From Allomyces arbusculus (Eukaryota; Blastocladiomycota; Blastocladiomycetes; Blastocladiales; Blastocladiaceae): 42,117 nt of DNA. The notes below the pieces were generated by a model that searched no databases, was not told the origin of the DNA, and was given only the letters and a program-made list of their open reading frames with translations. Position 1 is the stretch's first letter. The number at the start of each line of letters is the position of its first letter. The translations under genes and the position numbers were made by a program. Of this stretch, positions 29,241 through 41,013 are shown one piece after another. The stretch is from assembly GCA_027604705.1 (NCBI GenBank), contig JADHYV010000118.1, positions 1 through 42,117 on the forward strand, given 5' to 3'.

Positions 29241-32116
29241 ATGGCCGCGGCAACTGTCGCCGCGCCGCTGAGCGCGCAGCTCGCGGACCGCCCGCTCACG
29301 GCGCAGACCGACTGCTCCGACTTTGACCTGCGCCGGCTCGTCAACGAACTTGCGCTCGAGAACGAAGAGGTGCGCTTGCGTCCTTCTCTTGGGTGTTGCG
29401 GTAGACGTGTCCGCGCCGCCTTCGGCCTGGTTCTATTTCGGGGGCGGGTCGCGCGCGTGCTGCTGCTGCGTGTACTTCCGAAGACTTGTCCATGGGGTGA
29501 CGGTATCCAGCGGCATGATTCGACTAACGCACTCCGCGCGCCCCTGGGTCTTGGCCATCGCTCCACCCATCACTTCCTTTCCGTTCCATGTAGCTGCGCG
29601 CCAAAATGGAGCACATTGTCGAAAACAACCAGGTCCTGCTCGACGAGAACACGGCGCTGCGCCGGCGACTTGACGTGCTGCGCATGAACCAGGCGCACGC
29701 GCAGTCGGTGCTCGACCAGAAAGACGAGGACTTGCGTTCCGCGCGCGCGCAGCTCGCCCGCGCACAGTTGCAGGCCGCTGGTGGTGCCCCACCCGTCCCG
29801 CCGCCACCGGGACCGGACGCACAGCCGTGGGCGTCGGCACCAGCCAGCCGTCGCGCGTCGCGCTCGGGCTCGTTTTCCGCGGCCGCTCCGGGGACAGCCG
29901 GCGCGTCACGCGCGTCGATGCTCATGGCCGCCGCCACGGCGGGCGGCGACCCGGACGCCGTCGGAGTCCGTGCGACTCCCGCGGGCACGCGGCTCGCGCG
30001 GATGGTGCGGCTCATGCAGGAACTGGTCCAGTCGATGCGGCAGGAAATGCTGGTCGCCGGTGATGGGGAGACGCCACAGTCCCCACAGACGGACGTGGGC
30101 CACTTGCCCTTACCGCGCGCCGTCAAGATCCTCGACGCGCTCGACAGGCTCGCTGAGTCGGTGCACCTCGAGGCCGACGCGGCCGCTCATACGCTGCAGG
30201 CCGCGCACGAAGAGCGCGTCGCTGCACTTGATGCGGAACTGCAGGCGACGCGGCGTGCGGCCGACGCGCATGCGGCGGACGCACGGGATGCGCGTGCTCG
30301 TGGCGATGCGGCCGCCGCACAAGTGCGCCAGTTGACACGGGCACTGACGACCGCGCAGCAGGATCTGGCGCAGGCGATTGCCGACCGGGATGCGGCCATG
30401 GAGGCCGCACAGACCGAGGCCGAGAACGCGCACGAGGCGCAGGAGACGGCTCGCGTCGCGCGCGACGATCATTTCCGACTTCGCCGGAAGGCCGCATTGG
30501 ATGCGGCGGAACTCGACCGGCTGCGGGCCGATCTGAACCGCGCGAACGTGCGGCTCGCGGATTTGCGCGCGGTGCTTTCGACGGGGGCCGCTGCGGGCGC
30601 CGGGGATGCAGCGGATTTGGCGGCAGCGGCGGCGGTCGGTGGGACGAAGTCTTCGGGGACGCCGCGGTCGACGGCAGCCGTGGATGCGTTGCCGGCGACG
30701 GCGGATATCGAGACGGCCGCGTCGGCAGCGGCCACGGCCGCGGCTGACATGGCGCTCGCCGCGCAGCTCGCGCCGCTCGTCCTGGCAATTGAGAAGCTCG
30801 TGGCAAGCATCACTTCCGGCGGCCCAATGACCCCCGAGGCAGCCAAGGAACAACTCTTCCAGCTGGCGACGCTGCGCGCCGAAGTGCAGCGCATGACGGC
30901 CGTCGACCTCGCCGAACGCGTTCGACGCGGCGCCGAGGACCGCGCGCGACTATATCTGGCGTTCCGGCAGCAGCAGGCGGAACTGATTGAAGTGCGTGAA
31001 GCCTACCGCACGGCGCGCGCCTCCGAGGACTTCCTCGTTTCCGAAGTCGAAGTGCTCAAGCGCGTGGCCGCGGCCGCCGCAGCCAAGCCGGCATCGACCG
31101 TGCCGCCGACGCCCGTCGTTGAGACCAGTGGCGCGACGCCCGCCGTGGCGCCAATCACGACGACGCTGAACGTAGTCCCTGCCACGGCCAAGGTGGAGTG
31201 GGGCGAGTTCCTGCTCGCCGAACTGCGCCGGCTCGTGCAGATGCAGCAAAAGGAGCGCGCGTTGCGCGCGTCCGACCAGGCCAACGAGCAGCGGCGCGCG
31301 TCGCTGATCGATCCGGACATGGCTGTCATGGCTGCGGCAGTCTCGCAGGACGGCACAGCGTCGTCGCCCATCACCCCGACGAGCCCTGTGGCCATGCAGC
31401 AAGTATCGGCGCTCGAGGACGAGGTCGCGACCTTGACACGGTACATTTCGCAGATCCTGAACCGCATCTTCGAGGCTGGCGACCCGCACCTCGTCGAGAC
31501 GGTGCTCTCCAAGGACGGGCCAGAGAGCGGCAAGGGCGGCAACTCGTGGCGCGACGTCGCGTCGGGCATCTTGCAGGACGCGGCACGGAAATCGAAGCGG
31601 TTGTCGCAGTCGCGCCGCGGGTCGCGCGCGTCGCGGTCGTCGACGATCGGGGCGGGCACGGCCGCTGCGACGGCTGCACAGACCAAGCGCGCGTCCATGA
31701 CCGTCTCCGAGTACTATTACTCGATCCCGGAGGAGGGGAACGACGTGCTTGCGACGCCCGTTGCAACGCGGAATGTGGCCACGGCGCCGGGCACGTCGAC
31801 GCCGGCGTTGCGCCCGCTCATGCCGTCGCCCGCCCCGTCGTCGCCAGACTTGAGTGCGGGCGCCGAGTCGGCGCCTGCCGCGAGTTCCGGCAAGAACCGC
31901 CGCACGGGTCTGTTCCGCTTGTCGCTGTGGCCCACGTCCTCGTCGAGCAACAATAACAATGCCAGTAACAACAACGCCGCGCGCCGCGCAACGACGGGGG
32001 CCTGGGACTTGCCGTCGGCGGCAGTCGTGGCCGAGGAGGACCAAGTGTCGCCATTGTCGACGCGGTCGCCAGTTCCGGGGCTCCGTGCGTCGGCGTGGAT
32101 GACGGTCCGGTCGTGA
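29241..32116 (+). CDS. Large coiled-coil protein (family not recognised)
   Basis: Exons: 29241-29369 and 29594-32116, 883 aa, with the phase-0 junction inside a helix (ALENEE|LRAKMEHIVENN). The 224-bp intron is the longest complete one in the window. Residues ~30-110 form a leucine/glutamate-rich coiled coil (LRRRLDVLRMNQAHAQSVLD). A second long coil spans about 225-380 (VRQLTRALTTAQQDLAQA; LDRLRADLNRANVRLADLRA). A third lies at about 455-535 (LAFRQQQAELIEVREAYRTA). Between the coils are Ala/Gly/Ser linkers, and the C-terminal 200 residues are Ser/Arg- and Asn-rich, including SKRLSQSRRGSRASRSS, a likely phosphorylated basic stretch. It resembles cytoskeletal, spindle-pole or trafficking scaffolds in general form; no specific homology is claimed. 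Convergent with AIM41. Confidence 0.8.
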
Positions 32117-32438
32117 GTTGTTCTTTGATTTCGCCCCCGTTTTTTGATTGTCCATCTGGTTTTGGTCTTAGCGGTTTTGTCTCCACCACCTCCCTTCACC
32201 CTTGCGCGACCATAGTCGGGCTCCTTGTGCCGTTGCCGCTCCCCCAAGCGTGTCACCCGCCATTTTGCAGAGGAGGTCGGCCGCTGGCTCGCCATTTTTG
32301 TTGCGCCTATGTATTAGATGTTTCCCCACCCTGTGTCGTTTGTCGATTGAATCCTTTCCTGCCTTCATCGTACTCTTGCTTGACGTCAATCAGCGACCAC
32401 TTGCTTAAGAACAAAACAACATCGATCAAGCCAACACA
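32117..32438. other. Convergent intergenic region, coiled-coil gene / AIM41
   Basis: 322 bp, T-rich on the plus strand near the coiled-coil stop. It must hold the 3' ends of both genes. No gene or structured element seen. Confidence 0.5.
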
Positions 32439-33128
32439 TCACTGTTTCCCCGCGGCCTTCGCAATGCACTTATCTGCAGCCTCCACAACAATCTTGGGCG
32501 GCACGACCGCGAGCTCCGGGTCGTTGCGCACCGCCGCCATCAACTTGGCGAAATCGCGCTTCGACGCGACCCCCAGTTCAGCACACAGCGCCTCGACGCG
32601 CGACACCACCTCCTCGACTGGTAGCTGCCGCGGCAGGTACTTTTCCAGCACCGCCATTTCGAGCTTCTCCTTGTCCACCAAGTCTTGGCGATCCGCTGCG
32701 GCAAACTGCGCGGCCGCGTCCTCGCGCTGCTTGTGTGCGGCGAGCACGAGCGACAGGTACTCCTTGGGCGGGTTGGCCGACTTGGTCGCGTAGGTGATGT
32801 CCGAGAGCAGGCCGCGGAGGACGGTCGACGTGACCGAGTCCTTGCCGCGCATGGCCGTCTTGAGGTCGGTCTTGAGCTGCGCGACGAGGGCTGGAAGGGG
32901 GATCGGTGATCAGTGGATCGAATCGCGGCAGTGATCACTGGACAGGACAGTTTCTGGCGCACCTTCCGATGCGCCCGACGGCGCCGCCGAGTACGAGCGC
33001 AGCGGGACCACCATGCGTGCGGTCGCGATCGTGGTAGCGGCAAGGTGCTGCACACTGAGCGTGGTCGAGGCAGTCATGGCCAGGCGGGCCGCGGCCACAC
33101 GGCGCAGGGTCATGGACTGGATGAACAT
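32439..33128 (-). CDS. AIM41: AIM41-like mitochondrial YqeY-domain protein
   Basis: YqeY-domain protein related to the C-terminal tRNA-binding part of GatB amidotransferase; yeast Aim41 is mitochondrial and of poorly defined role. Exons: 32963-33128 and 32439-32890, 205 aa; the junction GAA-G|CC rebuilds SEALVAQLKTDLKTAMRGKD. The first ~50 residues are rich in Arg, Ser, Thr and Ala with no acidic residues (MTLRRVAAARLAMTASTT), a typical mitochondrial presequence. The domain shows STVLRGLLSDITYATKS, EKYLPRQLPVEEV and KRDFAKLMAAV. The intron is 72 bp with donor GTGCGC. Divergent from the F-box-like gene. Confidence 0.9.
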
Positions 33129-33472
33129 GGTGTTGCTAACAAGTCCAGTGCGGGTGGTCGTAGGTTGAGGCAGTGCTGCCAGCTTGATCAGTCGACAAAG
33201 ACGACGTCGATCACAGTTGGTGTGCGAGTAAACAACAAACAGCGAGCCAGCCAAGTCGAGATGTGATGGTGTCTCGCGTTGTGCGCGAGGCTGTGCGAGG
33301 CATGGATGAGTGTCGCGCTGTTGGCACCTTTTTCTCTCCACTTCCGACTATTGTGAAGCCCGCTCGACTCGCGACGCTGGCAGGAGACGAAAAAGTGTCG
33401 TGACACAGAAGTTCGTGTTGCAGTGTTGCAAGTATTTTGCTTCCAACCTCGGTCTCGGCGGCACGATTCGCC
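33129..33472. promoter_or_regulatory. Divergent intergenic region, AIM41 / F-box-like gene
   Basis: 344 bp between divergent starts, AT-richer than the genes. No recognisable element. Confidence 0.45.
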
Positions 33473-33478
33473 ATGAAC

Positions 33479-33509
<31 letters not shown>

Positions 33510-34653
33510 ACAACTTGCAGCAATCAGGCGCACATCAAAAGCGTCTCGACCTGCTGCCCTACGACTTCTTGTTCCGCGTAGCCAATTTCATTCGACTCGA
33601 GCGCAACATCAATGTCCTCGGCAAGAACAGCACGACACTGGCCTACTTGGCACTCGCTGCACCCGCCTTCTATGCACCATGCTTGCAGATCGTGATTCGA
33701 ACTGGCATGACGGGTGGTAAGACCATCACACGCATGTCCGCTGCGAGTGATGGCTCAAGTTTCTATGTCGTACACTAGAATTGGGCAGTTTGGTGGGTTC
33801 GACGGTCACCACCGGCTGGACTTAAATCTGCCGCCAGGCGACCACTACCGAAAGCTGGTCACTTTGCCAAACACTCGTTCTTCGTGAGTGGTTCCCGTGA
33901 TTGGACGCTGTTGCTGGTGTTGCTCGACCAAGTGCACGGCCTGTTTGCGCTCAACCACGATTCACTGGTTCTGTCTGTTCCGTCGCACTGTCGCTCGCTG
34001 GTCCTTCAAAGCCTCCAAGACGTTCACCCATTTCCGTGGCACTCTGTGTCGATGTGCCCTCGTGCTTTGCCACCCTCACTCCCACGGCAATTTATCTGGC
34101 CCTGCCAGTGTCCCCTAACTTTGCGCGCTTTCTGCCGCGTCATCTCCGGCGGTTCAGCATCATCGACGCGTACGATTTTGAGCTGGGATGGTGGCGGCTT
34201 TGGCGACTCATGGCTGATGTGGGCCAAGTTCTTTGACGAGGGCGTCCCAAGTACCGTGACCGGCCTGCGACAGCAGAGTGTGTTGACGATGGCGGCCCAC
34301 GCGCCGATCTCGACGAGCTCGCCCCACAGTGGCCGGCCATGCTGCGTGAATTGAATCTTCAATTCAACGTAGTTTTGCAGCAGCGGGATATGGGCGGCAC
34401 ACGGCCAAGCAACCTCAACGAACTGGTCAAAGACACAGTGCGCGTTGCGTGGACGATAATCTTGCCGCTGCAATTGCGCGTGCTCGACCTGTTCGGTGTC
34501 CCAATCTCCGACGGCATGGCTCTGGGCATGGTTGAAAAGATGCCGGCGCGTGCGCCCATGGCGCGAATGGTGCTGCATGCCCAGCGCAATTGGGTGTCGA
34601 TCAAGAGCATTGCCTTGCTCAAGACCAAGTTTGCTGTTCATGCTTTTGAGTAA
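33473..34653 (+). CDS. Probable F-box/leucine-rich-like protein
   Basis: Model: exons 33473-33716, 33838-33883, 34020-34218 and 34330-34653, about 270 aa with agreeing phases. The N-terminus has poly-Thr (CAC repeat), then an F-box-like segment, DLLPYDFLFRVANFIRLE with YLALAAPAFYAPCLQIVIR. Later parts look like irregular leucine-rich repeats: FLPRHLRRFSIIDAYDFEL, MLRELNLQFNVVLQQ, LPLQLRVLDLFGVPISDG. F-box proteins link substrates to Skp1-Cul1 ligases. The first donor (GTAAGA) is strong; the 34020 acceptor (CCAAG) and the 34219 donor (GTGGGC) are weak, so the middle exons may be wrong. If intron 1 were retained, the frame would stop at 33778. Without expression data a decaying family member is possible. 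Confidence 0.5.
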
Positions 34654-34991
34654 TGTTATGTGGCGTTTGTGGAAGGTTGTTGTTTTGATTTGATGTTGGG
34701 GCACGCTTGGTCGTGCGCAGAACAGCAGAAACAGTCTTCCAAGCTCAACGGTTCTTGTGCCTGAGCTCTCTCCCTGCTCCCTGAAGATGTACGGCATGCA
34801 CAATCTGATTTGACTGCGACACCGCGACGCGCATTTCTGGACATGGTTGGCCAAGGCCGAACGAAAGACAATATAAAACGGGATTTCATTCACACGAAAG
34901 CTTCTTCACCAAAACAGACCCACCTCAATCCGCCCGCGCCCACGACCACGAAAACAAAACACACGCACACCAATCAATCACTCCCTCCTCC
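34654..34991. other. Convergent intergenic region, F-box-like gene / KDM5
   Basis: 338 bp without a supported gene. It contains an AT-rich stretch with AATATAAAAC near 34870 and an A/C-rich stretch just before the KDM5 stop, fitting a 3' untranslated region on the minus strand. Confidence 0.5.
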
Positions 34992-37900
34992 TCATGACGT
35001 CGGCGCACCAGCCGCATCACCGTTCGCCGCCGCTCCACCAGCCGGCGCGGCCACCGCCGTCGCGACGGTCGGCGCCTGCGGCTGCGGTGCGCTCACTCCC
35101 GTCACATCCATCCCCGCCGCAAGCTGCGGCGTCTGCACGGGCAGCACCGGTATCGGTGACCCAACCGCAGCTGCAGGCGTCGCGGCACCAGCCCCCAACA
35201 CGGCCGCTGCAGCCGCTGACGATCCCGTCGTGAACGGATTCGTCGTGTAGTGGTGGAAGAAGGGCGAGTACGACGGCCAGACGGGGGGCGGCGGCATTCC
35301 CGCGGCCGCTGGTGCCGGCGTGGTCCGGCCGGACGGCGGCGTGGTCCCACTCGCGCCCGCGGGCGCCGACGCGGGCTGCGCCTTGGGCGACGTGGCGGCC
35401 GAACTGCCGCCGGACGGGACCATGTGGTGAAAGTAGCTCGAGTAGTACGGCATCGGGAACGGATACCCGTAGGGCATCGGCGCAGCCGGGTACGGAAGCG
35501 GCTGGTTGAGGACCGTCTGGTAGACGTTCGAGACCGTGTTTGCGAGCGAGTTGGAAATGGCATTGTCGTACATCATCGGCCCATTGACTGCCGCCGCGGC
35601 AGCAGCAGCAGCAGCAGCGGCGGCCGCGGTGGCTGGATCGGCCGCACCCGCGGTTGCGCCCAAATCGGTGGTCGTTGTCGTCGGAACTCCGGCCGCCGAC
35701 TTGCGTGGCGCCCGCGGCGCGGCGACGCGCTTCTTCTTGGGCGGCCGCTCGCCCGGCGGAACCGCTGCCGCCGCTGCCTTTTTCGGACGCTTGGCGCCCG
35801 GCGCGGGCGCCATGGCCGGGTCGCTCGGAATACCGACGACATCGGGCGTGCCACCCGTCGACGACGTGGGCGCCGACATGGTCATGCCCAACGAGGATCC
35901 ATCGGCATGCGGCACCGTGGTCATGCCGAACATGGCCGCCAGGGACGCGGCCGTGACTGCGGCCTGCTCCTCGGTCATGGTGGTCACCGGATTGCCCACT
36001 GGGTCCAGGTTCAGGTTTGGATCGACAATCGGCGCCGTCATCGGAGCCGGGACAGAGGCCGGGACCGCGCCTGCCATAGGTACCGGGTCAGACGTGAGTA
36101 GCGGCCCTTGCTCGGCCGTCGCCTTCTTCGACCTCCGGCCCTGCTTGGGCTCCTTGGGCGGTTTGGGCGGTTTCGGTTCCTTAGGCGGCTTTGGTGGCTT
36201 CGGTTCCTTGGGCGGTTTCGGCGCCTTGGGCTCCTTGGGTGTCCTTGGCGCGCGCTTCTTTGGCGGCGCGGCGGGCGGGACGGAAGGCGGCGCAGTGGGC
36301 TGCATCACCGACCCAGCGACCATCGGATCGACCGAGTCATAAATCTCGCGCGGTGGCGGCGGGACCCCGTCAAATGGCGTGTTGTCGGCTCCCGGCGGGA
36401 ACGCGCCAAACGGCCCCATCGTTCCGAACGGCGTGCCCTCGAACCCCGTGGGCCCTGCCGGTGGCGGCGGGAACGGCGCGGGGGTCCCGCTCGACATGGT
36501 GTCGTCCATGTCGGTCTGCGACGTGGGCGCAGGCGACGGCACCGCCGACCCGGCACGCTCAGCGGCAGCGGCTGCAGCAGCAGCAGCAGCAGCGGCTGCG
36601 ACGGCCGCCTTGGACTTGCGCTTGCGCCGCGGCGGGTCGCCGGCCGGGTTCGACGACGACGTGAGCGCGCCCGCGGCCGCGGCAACGGCAATGGCCGCAG
36701 GCCCAGGAGCGCCGGCCGACTGGTACTGGCTCTGGTGGCTGAGGAATTGCGCGTAGGGCGGGTAGGACGTGGGCACGTCGACGTGGCCGTAGGCGTACGG
36801 GATCTTCTTCTTGTAGCAGCAGACCGGGCAGTAATAATTCTCGGCGGTCGACACAGCCTTGGCCGTGAGGTTCACGCACGGGAAGTGGAACCAGTCGTCG
36901 CACCCGTCGCAGCACGCCATGGAGACGAGCGGCGTCGCCGGCTTTTGGCAAATGCAGTACTTTTCGTCTGAGACCGAGTACCGCGCGAGGTCGTGGACGA
37001 GGTCGCGCAACTGCGAGACTTCGGGCAGGATCACGTCGCACGCCTCGACCTTGCGCAGGTAGAACTTGATCATGGGCACGTCGGCGCGCGTAAACTGCGG
37101 TTTCTGCAAGTACTGCTGGACGGTCGTCTGCAAGTGCACGACCACAGCATGCACCATGTCGAGCGTCTGCAATTCGAGCGGCAAGAACCGCAGCTCGTGG
37201 CCAAACCGCAACTCCTCCTCGAGCTGCTCGAGCGGCTGCGCGAGCCCGCGCCGCGGCACGGCCTGGAACAGGTCGCACACGGGGCAAATGTACGTGACCT
37301 TCTTGGCTTCGCGGCGCGACATTTTGATGCAGTTGAGGTGGTAAAACTCGCAGCACACTTCGCAGCCAATCATGATGCCCGAATCGGGCTGCCGGCAAAA
37401 GCAGTAGAGGTGCCGCGCCGGATCGTCCATTTCCACAAACACGTCGCGGTCCGTGTCGCACACAGCAATCAGGTACGCATACTCGTCGCTGAGAATCATG
37501 TCGAGCGACTTGGGCGTGTTCGGCTTGACAAAGAGCTTCTTCACGCGCATCGACCACGTCTCAATCTGCCGCATCTCGTAGGCGAGCTCGTCGTAGGCCT
37601 CGGGCGGCTCAATCGGCAAGTTCTGCATTTGTGTGATCAATTGCTTGAGCTGGTCGGACGTGCGGCCCGTCGCGTTCGGGTCGAGCAATGCCTGCGCGGC
37701 CTGGAACCACGCGTGAATCCGTGCCTGCAAGTCGATGACGCGCTTCTTGAGCGCCTCGTCGACGGGCGCGTCGTCGCACGTCTCGGCCAACTCGTCGAGC
37801 TCCGCGGTCGACACCTTGTCCATGGCAAGCACCTCGGCCGCGCGCATGTTCCACGTCTCGCCCCGTGCCTTCTTGTCGCGCAACACGCTGTAGAGCTCGT

Positions 37901-40900
37901 CCTGCGGGTCGACGCCAATCTTGGTCGCCTCGTCAATCAGCGTCACGACCGACTGGAAATCGTCGCTGCCGGCATTTGCGGCGAGGGCTTCGCCGCGCCA
38001 TGCGAGTTCCTTAATGAACGCCTGCATCGGCGCGACATACGGCATTTCAATCTCGAGCCGCGCGCATGCCGTCAAGTACTGTTCGCACTCGGCGACGGTC
38101 ACGGGCTGCTGCCGCGACAAGAGTCTCGCGCCCTGCTGGTTGAGCCGGTAGACGTCGTCGAGTAGTGCGTGCAGGTGTGCGAGTTCTGGCGCCTCGATGA
38201 ACAGCTGCTGGCCCTCCTGGTAGAGCTGCTCGGCCTCGGCGATCGTACCGAGCGGCGGTGGCGGAACCGGCGACTCGGACGGGGTCGGCGGCTTGGACGC
38301 GTTGCTCGACGACGTGCCACTGCCTGCTGCTGCTGCCGCCGCCGCCGACTTTTTGTTGGCTCCCTTTTTGGTGACTGCGGGATTGGGCGGGTGCGCGGCC
38401 GGCCGGTTGAGGAACCCGGTCGCGGCCTCTTGCCACTCGAGCGCGCGCTGCAAGTGCTGCCGCAACGTATTCGCCTCCTCGTGCACGACGGGGATCCGCT
38501 CGGCAATCGCGACCAGGTCGGCAATTTCCTTGATGGTCGGCTTAGTCCCGCGCTCGAGGTGCTCAGCACACGTCGACCGCACGCGCTCGACCCACTTCAG
38601 CGGCACGCTCGCGAGCTCCTCGACAAACCGCACAATCTTTTCGAGTTCGGCCAGCGGGTACCGCTGCGTGACCGTCTTATTGGCGCACTCGCAGTCGTTG
38701 GCGTGGGCCGGGCACAGCGTGCGGTCGTGCACGTGGCACCGGACAGCGGCAAACCAGCAGAACGACTGGCATTCGGCGCACTGCGTGTCGCACGGGACGG
38801 CTGGGTCGGGCATCATGTCGACGGCGTACCCTTCGACGAGCTGCGTCTCTTCGCGGCACCGCGCAAGCAAGTCGGTCAAGTGCGGCGCGAGCCACTGGCT
38901 GGTGCGCAAGTCGTTGCCCTCCTTGAGCGCGAGATTGAGCAACAGTTCATCGTGCGAAAAGCACGGCGGCTTGCGGAAGGCCTTGTACCGCTGCACGCAC
39001 TGCAGGCCGTACTCGAGCCAGTCGGCGGGCGCGAAATTGACGGCCTCGTTGCAGTTGAACCCGTGGTTGAACCCGGCGTGGTAGGCCTGCGGGAACGTGA
39101 TCACAAACTCGCCGGCGCGCTGGTGGCAGCCATACACTTTCACGCCGGCATCGACGAGCTTTGCGGGCGAGAGCATGGTCGTGATGTGGAACATGAGGTC
39201 CGGGTTCTTGGCAAACAGGTCGGGCACCACGTCCTCCATGCACTGCTCAAGCTTGGCTGCGTCCGACGCCGGCACCCCGTACCACGTCTTGGTGTCCCCC
39301 CAGTGCTGGTAGTTGACCGAGTAGCAGTAGTGGTCCTCGGTGTGCCAGCAGAACGTGGAAAACGTCATGCCAATGTAGAGCCACGGCACGACGACGCCCG
39401 AAATATCGCGCGGGACCTGCGCGAGCAGCGAGTCGTTGACGAGCGGGAGCACGTTCAGGTTGAAGGGGTTGCGCGAATACGGGTTGAACGGGTCCTTTTC
39501 GACTGTCGGGAACCCAGACCCATGCACGGCGGAGTGCAAGTCGGCGCCGTACTCGACTTCACACGATTCAAAAGGTGACTCGACGAGCCGCCAAAACTCG
39601 CGCTCCACCTCCTCTTCCGTCACATACAGCTGCTTGTTGGCGTGTGCCGCGTCGGCAGTGCCGCTCGTCGCGCGCGTGCGGTGGCCAAACCACGCGCGCT
39701 TGAAATCGTTGGCCTTACCTTGGAACTCGTGCAGCGAGTACTCGCCGCCGTCCTCGAACCCGAAATCGTTGCCCGTCTCGTGCACGCACTGCTTGCAGAA
39801 CCACTCAGGCAAGGTGCGCGGGTGCATCATGAGCGGCGGGTCGAGACAAAACGCGTGGTAGCCCTTGCCACAGTCGTCGCAAATGACCATGAGCTGCGGG
39901 TTGTGCCCGTGGCCGCACGTTTCGCACAGCTCCTCGCCGCGCTTGGGCGTGTAGTTTTCAGGCAGAGGCACGCGCGCGAGTGAGGCCTCGGGCGGGACCT
40001 TGTAGGCGGCGCCATTGGCTGGGTGCGCGGCGCGATCCTTGCCGCGCGTCGACCGGCGCCGGTTGGCGGAACCGCCATCCGGTTTCGCGTCGTCGGGCGT
40101 CGTGGGCTCCGGTGCTGCTGCGGCCGACGATGACGAAGATGGGCCGGGAGTCGATGGTGGGACAGGTGCTGCGCCAGAAGAGGCAGCAGTGCCGTTGGCT
40201 GCGTCATTTGCGGCGGGTGTGGCCGAGAGCGGGTTCGACAGGACGACCTCGTTGATGTTGCGCATGCCCTCGGCTGCCGACTCTTGCTGGGCGAGATACT
40301 CTTCAAATGGGGCCAGGTACTTGTTATAGCAGCCCTTGAGTGTCGACGGAAGCGAGTGCGACGGCGTCAGTCCGAGGGCCTTGCCAATGTCGGTCCATTT
40401 GCGGTTTTCCGAAGCCTAGTCGCGGACAAGGCCGTTCGTGAGAAATAGGGTGCAGGGCCGGAACCGACCGATCAAGGCAGTCGGGGCGTACCGCTTGCGG
40501 CCCACCGCGTCTCTGCACTTCGGTACGCAGCGCGTGCAAGTCGACAGGCTTGCGCTGGATCACGGGCAAATGGTTCATCGGGTGGCCCATGAGCGCGTGG
40601 TACTTTTGCAGCGTGTCGAGGAAATTCAGGCTCGCGCGCGAAGTGCCCTCCATTTCGTTGAGAGGTTGCTTGCGCGTGCGGAAGCGGAACGTGTCCATGG
40701 CGAGGGCAAACCCCGGGTCCCACTCGCGCGGCGGCACGATCTTGCAAATGCCGGCCTTTTCGGCACCGGGCTTGATTTTACGAATGTAGGCGAGCGGGTC
40801 GGCAAACTCTTGCACCGACGGGTAGTAGATGGGGCAATGATGCACTTCCGGGTGCACAAACGTCGACGACGGCAGGGACACGTAGTCGTGGTTGACGGCA

Positions 40901-41013
40901 GGCAGGTCGAGCGGTGGGGCGCGGTCGGGCGTGCGCACGCGCGGCGGCAAGGACGCGGCCGCGGACTTGCGCGCGCCACCGCCGCCGGCAGGCTGCTGCT
41001 TCTTTCCGTACAT
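34992..41013 (-). CDS. KDM5: JARID1/KDM5-type histone H3K4 demethylase
   Basis: Fe(II)/2-oxoglutarate demethylase that removes H3K4 methyl marks. Exons: 40492-41013 and 34992-40415, 1981 aa; the 76-bp intron splits the ARID. The ATG at 41013 is the first in frame. Domain order is complete: JmjN (~60-100, CPIYYPSVQEFADPLAYI), ARID (~126-220, SENRKWTDIGKALGL), PHD1 (~337-386, CETCGHGHNPQLMVICDDCG), JmjC (~460-640), C5HC2 finger (CDTQCAECQSFC), PLU-1 helical region, PHD2 (YCFCRQPDSGIMIGCEVC) and PHD3 (YCICQKPATPLVSMACCDGC). The iron ligands are visible as His and Glu in FCWHTEDHY and a His in AGFNHGFNCNEA. The last ~500 residues are low-complexity, with poly-Ala runs and a tandem KEPKPPKPP repeat beside KKATAEQ. 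Very long antisense frames overlap it and are shadows. Confidence 0.95.
36126..36240 (-). repeat. KEPKPPKPP tandem repeat inside KDM5
   Basis: A repeated 9-residue Lys/Pro motif (PKEPKPPKP) in the disordered C-terminal tail, encoded by near-identical units ending in GGCTCCTTGGG-like sequence on the plus strand. Such basic proline repeats can bind DNA or act as a flexible linker. Confidence 0.8.

Noticed and set aside
33884-34354. FVSGSRDWTLLL, resembling a WD40 repeat
   Set aside because: Isolated, in a frame incompatible with the F-box-like exons, and containing a consensus donor; most likely intron sequence.
36993-39578. Two long plus-strand frames (390 and 469 codons) opposite KDM5
   Set aside because: They are His/Arg/Leu-rich complements of conserved PHD/JmjC/PLU-1 coding sequence and have no domain of their own.
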